The notes beneath the pieces were generated by a model, which was given only the letters and a program-made list of their open reading frames with translations, made no database searches and had not been told where the DNA came from. A DNA stretch of 64,000 nt, taken from Chryseobacterium cucumeris. GTDB lineage: Bacteria > Bacteroidota > Bacteroidia > Flavobacteriales > Weeksellaceae. Below, piece after piece: positions 60,516 to 64,000 of this stretch (position 1 is its first letter; the number at the start of each line of letters is the position of its first letter). The position numbers were made by a program, and so were the translations under genes. The DNA is taken from positions 434,001-498,000 of the forward strand of contig NZ_LUVZ01000001.1 in NCBI RefSeq assembly GCF_001593385.1, in the 5' to 3' direction.

Positions 60516-61973
60516 ATGTTAAAAATACTAGACCGATACATTATAAAAACCTTCTTTGGACCGTTTTTCTTTATATTCAGCGTATTGTTTTTCATTTTTA
60601 TTGTAAACATTATCTGGGTACAGTTGGGACAGTTTATGGGAAAAGGATTAAGCTACTGGCAAATCCTTAAACTTCTTTTTTATCTTGGGGTGAACGTCAT
60701 CAGTATGGTTCTCCCGCTTACGATCCTTCTGGCGAGTATTATGTCGTTTGGTGAATTTGGAGAACGTTACGAACTTGCAGCAATGAAAGCGGCAGGAATT
60801 CCTTTGACTCGAGTAATGACTCCTCTTCTTGGGATTTCCACGGCACTTGCCATCATGCTGTTTTTCTTCTCTAATAATATTATTCCGGACTTTCAGAAGA
60901 AAGCCAAGAACATGCTTTTCAATATTGCCCAAACCAAACCGGCTATCAACTTTACTCCAGGACAGTTTATTGATCAGATTCCAGGTTATATGGTAAAGTT
61001 TGACAAGATCTATGGGGAAAACGGTGAAAATATTGAAGGCGTTTTTGTTCATAAAAAAGCCAATGCTTATGAAAACCAACAATCTGTAGTGGCTGAAAAA
61101 GGAAAATTTGTTCCGGCTGTTAACAAGAATTTTCTAAAGCTTGTCCTTTATAACGGCTATGTATTTGAAGATGCTTTTGCCGGAAAAGGTGATAACGTAA
61201 GGCTGAAACAACCGGACCAGGCTATTAAATTTGATACATTGGTATCCCACTTTGACATTAGTGAAATCATCAATAAAGCGATCGAAAAAGAACAAATTAC
61301 GGATGACTACCGTTTCCAGACCTACAACCAGCTTGACGGAACGATTACCAAAACCAAAAAAGACAATAAACAGTTCTTTGATAATATAGGTTCGGAAGTT
61401 CTTAACCAGACCAATTCTGTGATTACCTATATGGATAAAGGGAATAAACATAAAGCTGCTCCGAAAACCCAGATCAAACTGGATACGGTAAAAGGTGAAA
61501 AAAAACTGGAAATCATTTACAATTCCTATAACAGATTAGACAACCTGAAATCAACACTGGAATCTAAAAAGAATGAATACAGTTCTAACGTAAAATACTT
61601 CAGTAAAGTCGTTATTTACCAGCAGAGAATTGTTGCCTATTCTGTGACCTGTATCATCTTCTTTTTGATCGGATCCAGCTTAGGTTCTATCATCAGAAAA
61701 GGTGGAATGGGGCTTCCGGTCATCATCGCTATCGTTATTTTCATCATATTTTATGTCATGAATGTCGGGGTGGAAAATATGTCATGGAGTGGGAAAATGA
61801 ATCCTTATCTGGCAGCATGGCTTCCCAATCTGATCCTTCTTCCTTTTGGAGTCTGGATGACGTATAAAGCACTTACAGATTCGCAACTGTTTGATGCAGA
61901 AAAATACAAAGCATTGTTCAAACCTATCACCAAAAGGTTTACCAAAAGTAAGGAACATCAGAGATACCAATAA
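60516..61973 (+). CDS. LptF/LptG-family permease (YjgP/YjgQ)
   Basis: A 485-residue inner-membrane protein of the lipopolysaccharide export ABC transporter. It starts LKILDRYIIKTFFGPFFFIF, has three membrane segments in each half and a large periplasmic jellyroll domain (about 120-370), and ends with three more segments (about 385-460). Flavobacteria usually have this LptF/G form beside LolA. TAATTTTG (60504-60511) lies just before the ATG and may be a promoter with a very short leader. It extracts LPS for transfer to LptC/A. Confidence 0.92.
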   Translation: MLKILDRYIIKTFFGPFFFIFSVLFFIFIVNIIWVQLGQFMGKGLSYWQILKLLFYLGVNVISMVLPLTILLASIMSFGEFGERYELAAMKAAGIPLTRVMTPLLGISTALAIMLFFFSNNIIPDFQKKAKNMLFNIAQTKPAINFTPGQFIDQIPGYMVKFDKIYGENGENIEGVFVHKKANAYENQQSVVAEKGKFVPAVNKNFLKLVLYNGYVFEDAFAGKGDNVRLKQPDQAIKFDTLVSHFDISEIINKAIEKEQITDDYRFQTYNQLDGTITKTKKDNKQFFDNIGSEVLNQTNSVITYMDKGNKHKAAPKTQIKLDTVKGEKKLEIIYNSYNRLDNLKSTLESKKNEYSSNVKYFSKVVIYQQRIVAYSVTCIIFFLIGSSLGSIIRKGGMGLPVIIAIVIFIIFYVMNVGVENMSWSGKMNPYLAAWLPNLILLPFGVWMTYKALTDSQLFDAEKYKALFKPITKRFTKSKEHQRYQ

Positions 61974-61994
61974 TTCTGATTTTAAAATAAAATT

Positions 61995-62025
61995 AAAAGC
62001 TTCGGAGAAATTCCGGAGCTTTTTT
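61995..62025 (+). terminator. Terminator of the LptF/G gene
   Basis: AGCTTCGGA/TTCCGGAGCT stem followed by TTTTTT, 22 bases after the stop. Confidence 0.85.
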
Positions 62026-62104
62026 GTTGATTATTATTACAATATTTAATTGATAATGATTTTGAATTTAAAAATTTATATTTGTGGGAATTTAAAACAA
62101 AACC

Positions 62105-62896
62105 ATGAAGAAATTACTACTTATTGGCCTGTTCGGTCTTGTATCACTCAATGCCCACGCTCAGGATCAGGATGAGACCGGAATCTACAACGGTGAAAAA
62201 TACGGCTACATCATTGACAAATCCGGAAAGAAAATTGAAGGTGTTGTACATCTGCACGGCGGCTATTCAAGTCCGTGGCAAAATCAGTTAAAAGTAAAAT
62301 TTGCAGCCATTGCTGATATTGACAAAGTAAAGAATAAGATAAAATTCAAAACCTACGACACAGACGATATCAAAGAATACATGTTATACGAAGGTGACAC
62401 TCCAAGGGTTTTCAAGTCGGTAAAATACTCAAACATGAGAGAGGCTCTGAACAGCTCTGAAAGTTCAACGGGATTATCAGCCGGCTTTAAGGCGCTCAAC
62501 AACCTATCCAGAACGGAACAGTTTGCTGAAGTAGTAGCAGAAGGTAAAATTACAGTTTATAAGCTTTATGGCTATCCTACGGCTCTTTCTGCAAACAGTA
62601 CTCAGGCCATCACACAGAGAGAAACAGACCGGTTAAGAGAGAATCCCAATTATATCTTTTCAAAGAAAGGAGGAAAAGCTGAAGAATTAACGCCCGCAAA
62701 AGCCAAAATTATCTTGGCAGACTGCCCTTACGTAAAAGCAAAAATAACAAAGGGAGAATATGGTTCCCTGAAAAACGAAGAGAAGAAAAGAAGCGGTCTT
62801 GGAAAATTCATCCGGGATGAAATCAACAATTCAACGGTGGATAAACTTTCAATTATCAATGAAGTGATCTATGATTATAACGAAAATTGCAAATAA
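62105..62896 (+). CDS. Exported protein of unknown function
   Basis: A 263-residue protein with a signal peptide (about 1-20, ending NAHAQ). The mature part is alpha-beta with repeated Lys/Asp/Glu-rich segments (IDKSGKKIEGVVHLHGGY; IKFKTYDTDDIKEYML). I do not recognise a family. TATATTTG at 62077-62084 is a -7 box in the leader region. It has its own terminator, so it is a single-gene unit, unlinked to the LPS gene before it. Confidence 0.75.
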   Translation: MKKLLLIGLFGLVSLNAHAQDQDETGIYNGEKYGYIIDKSGKKIEGVVHLHGGYSSPWQNQLKVKFAAIADIDKVKNKIKFKTYDTDDIKEYMLYEGDTPRVFKSVKYSNMREALNSSESSTGLSAGFKALNNLSRTEQFAEVVAEGKITVYKLYGYPTALSANSTQAITQRETDRLRENPNYIFSKKGGKAEELTPAKAKIILADCPYVKAKITKGEYGSLKNEEKKRSGLGKFIRDEINNSTVDKLSIINEVIYDYNENCK

Positions 62897-62904
62897 AACA
62901 ATAT

Positions 62905-62931
62905 AAGGCTTTCAGTTGAAGGCCTTTTTTT
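62905..62931 (+). terminator. Terminator of the 62105 gene
   Basis: AAGGCTTTC/GAAGGCCTTTTTTT, an imperfect stem with a T-run, 9 bases after the stop. Confidence 0.75.
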
Positions 62932-62980
62932 ATGTCATTAAAATTTTTGTATTTTTATTCACCACCAAACCATTCATTCT

Positions 62981-63625
62981 ATGAAAATCCTAGTTCTGAC
63001 AGCGGGCTTGCTTCTTTTTGTTTCCTGTAAAAATGAAAAAGATAAAATCATCCTAAAGAAATCCATTTCCAGAGATAGTTCTACTGCAAAAAAGGATTCA
63101 GTTAAAACAAATACAACAGAAAAACCTATTGATCAGATTAAAAAAGAATATGCTGTCCTTCAGGCTCAGTTGGAAACTAAAAAGCTGAGTTCTTCAAAAT
63201 TCAATTATGATTGTAATGATGAACCTTCAGGAGAAGTATTTTTTTATTCTGACAAGGATGGAATTAAAGTGATAGAGCATTTTTATGCAGAACACAGTCA
63301 TTTTTCGGCATCTGAAAAGTATTTTATCAAAGACGGAAAACCATTTTTTATTTTCAGACAGGAAACCGTATGGAATTTTGATGGTGGCACCCCTGAGAAA
63401 CCTGTTACCAAAGATGATATTACAGAAACCCGCATTTATCTGCAGAATAACCAGCCGCTGAAATGCCTTGAAAAGAAATACAGCATCAAATCGGATCAGA
63501 AAGAAAAAACAGCTCCGGATACGATTCCAGGAAAAGAAATCAGGTGTAATGTGAATGAAATTCTTCAGAGCTACCAATCTCTATTAAAGCATAAAGACCA
63601 GAAAGGCTCCAAACAATGTTTATAA
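62981..63625 (+). CDS. Lipoprotein of unknown function
   Basis: A 214-residue protein. The signal peptide ends in LFVSC (C16), a lipobox. The next 45 residues are Lys/Ser/Asp-rich, and the rest is a beta-rich domain (GEVFFYSDKDGIKVIEHFYAEHSHFSASEKYFIKDGKPFFIFRQE) that resembles small exported Bacteroidetes proteins of unknown role. No catalytic motif is visible. It stands alone and is convergent with the FabH-type gene. Confidence 0.8.
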   Translation: MKILVLTAGLLLFVSCKNEKDKIILKKSISRDSSTAKKDSVKTNTTEKPIDQIKKEYAVLQAQLETKKLSSSKFNYDCNDEPSGEVFFYSDKDGIKVIEHFYAEHSHFSASEKYFIKDGKPFFIFRQETVWNFDGGTPEKPVTKDDITETRIYLQNNQPLKCLEKKYSIKSDQKEKTAPDTIPGKEIRCNVNEILQSYQSLLKHKDQKGSKQCL

Positions 63626-63629
63626 AACT

Positions 63630-63662
63630 AAAGAGATTGACCTTTAAGCCAATCTCTTTTTT
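63630..63662. terminator. Bidirectional terminator
   Basis: AAGAGATTG/CAATCTCTT stem with a 10-base loop and T-runs on both sides, between the convergent lipoprotein and FabH-type genes. Confidence 0.85.
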
Positions 63663-63667
63663 ATATT

Positions 63668-64000
63668 TTAAAACTGATAAACGAAAGCATTGATATTCAT
63701 TCCGGCTCCTACTGAAGCAAATAACACAATATCATTTTTTTTGATTTTATGATGTTCCAGTTCATCCTGCAAAATCATCGTCAGCAAAGAAGGAATCGTA
63801 GCCACACTGCTGTTACCTAATTTATGAATAACCATAGGCATGATATTTTCCGGAACCGGTTTTCCATACAGCTGATAAAACCTGTTAACGATGGCTTCAT
63901 CCATTTTTTCATTCGCCTGATGAATGATAATTTTATTGAGCTGATCAATAGAATATCCACTGTTGTCCAGACATTTTTTCATCGCATCCGGAACATTCAC
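63668..64000 (-). CDS. 3-oxoacyl-ACP synthase III (FabH-type), C-terminal part
   Basis: The last 110 residues of a thiolase-fold synthase; the 5' end lies beyond the window. The catalytic His and Asn are present in IIHQANEKMDEAI and LGNSSVATIPSLL, matching FabH-type enzymes and related ketoacyl synthases. GAGMNINAFVYQF is the closing strand. The Cys-containing half is missing, so FabH itself cannot be told from relatives that start other pathways such as aryl polyenes. Confidence 0.85.
   Translation of the reverse strand: MNVPDAMKKCLDNSGYSIDQLNKIIIHQANEKMDEAIVNRFYQLYGKPVPENIMPMVIHKLGNSSVATIPSLLTMILQDELEHHKIKKNDIVLFASVGAGMNINAFVYQF

Noticed and set aside
1..64000. CRISPR arrays, rRNA genes, complete insertion sequences
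   Set aside because: No regularly spaced direct repeats, no rRNA-like sequence and no intact transposase were seen on either strand. The only mobile-element trace is the integrase fragment at 24365.

Overview
The window is AT-rich chromosomal DNA from a member of the Bacteroidota, most likely a Chryseobacterium or close relative (Flavobacteriales, Weeksellaceae). Three things suggest this. Gene content includes a ResB-CcsA fusion, an FtsK-LolA-LptF/G neighbourhood, a TonB-dependent receptor and many lipoproteins with late cysteines. Promoters follow the Bacteroidetes form TTTG-N19-TAnnTTTG. Product families are typical of Flavobacteriia. The genus is an inference; no 16S gene is present.

Region 1 (1-20216) is an exopolysaccharide locus with its own regulators. 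After the 3' end of an MlaD-type lipid-transport gene come an NtrC-type sigma-54 activator, a FIST-domain protein and a PAS hybrid histidine kinase ending in REC and HPt domains. A stand-alone receiver that is a paralogue of the activator's own receiver follows. Then come a Wza-like export lipoprotein, a Wzz-like chain-length protein with a degenerate kinase domain, a flippase, glycosyltransferases, a Wzy/ligase-like protein, a three-domain kinase/nucleotidyltransferase-like fusion, a hexapeptide acyltransferase and a WecA/MraY-type initiating transferase. A palindrome, TTCCA-N5-TGGAA, occurs just upstream of three transcription units in this locus. A near-copy starts a 650-base gene-free stretch after it. 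I read these as binding sites of the NtrC-type protein; this is the most interesting signal in the window.

Region 2 (20217-26557) holds a secreted surface protein, a small unrecognised ORF, a VOC protein, a GNAT acetyltransferase, tRNA-Ala(GGC) with a strong promoter and terminator, a decayed tyrosine-recombinase gene beside that tRNA, and a TPP-riboswitch operon encoding a PnuC/PnuT-type transporter and an acyl-CoA-dehydrogenase-like flavoprotein.

Region 3 (26558-32785) looks like a stress/housekeeping island: a PA2169-type four-helix protein, a DUF4142 lipoprotein, an AlkB-like dioxygenase, a DUF892 ferritin-like protein, a cytoplasmic alpha-amylase, an SDR oxidoreductase, a CinA-like amidase and a small membrane protein. 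Palindromes of the form TTATGAC-N4-GTCATAA, resembling Crp/Fnr-family sites, recur at its edges and before the small ORF at 22788.

Region 4 (32786-49769) has a TonB-dependent receptor, a YdeI-like protein, a zinc-ribbon protein with an EF-Tu domain-2-like tail, a GNAT-MarR pair, a BtrH-like protein, a complete RND efflux operon with its regulator, a GNAT protein, a DUF2007 protein, and the lysine-catabolism pair lysine 6-aminotransferase and aminoadipate-semialdehyde dehydrogenase.

Region 5 (49770-64000) has a 49-residue membrane protein with a near-perfect promoter, a ribbon-helix-helix protein with an SPFH protein, the cytochrome c maturation fusion CcsBA, a Crp/Fnr regulator and an exported isochorismatase-fold hydrolase (both with palindromes at their promoters), FtsK, a LolA-like protein, an LptF/G permease, two unrecognised exported proteins and the 3' end of a FabH-type synthase gene that runs off the window.
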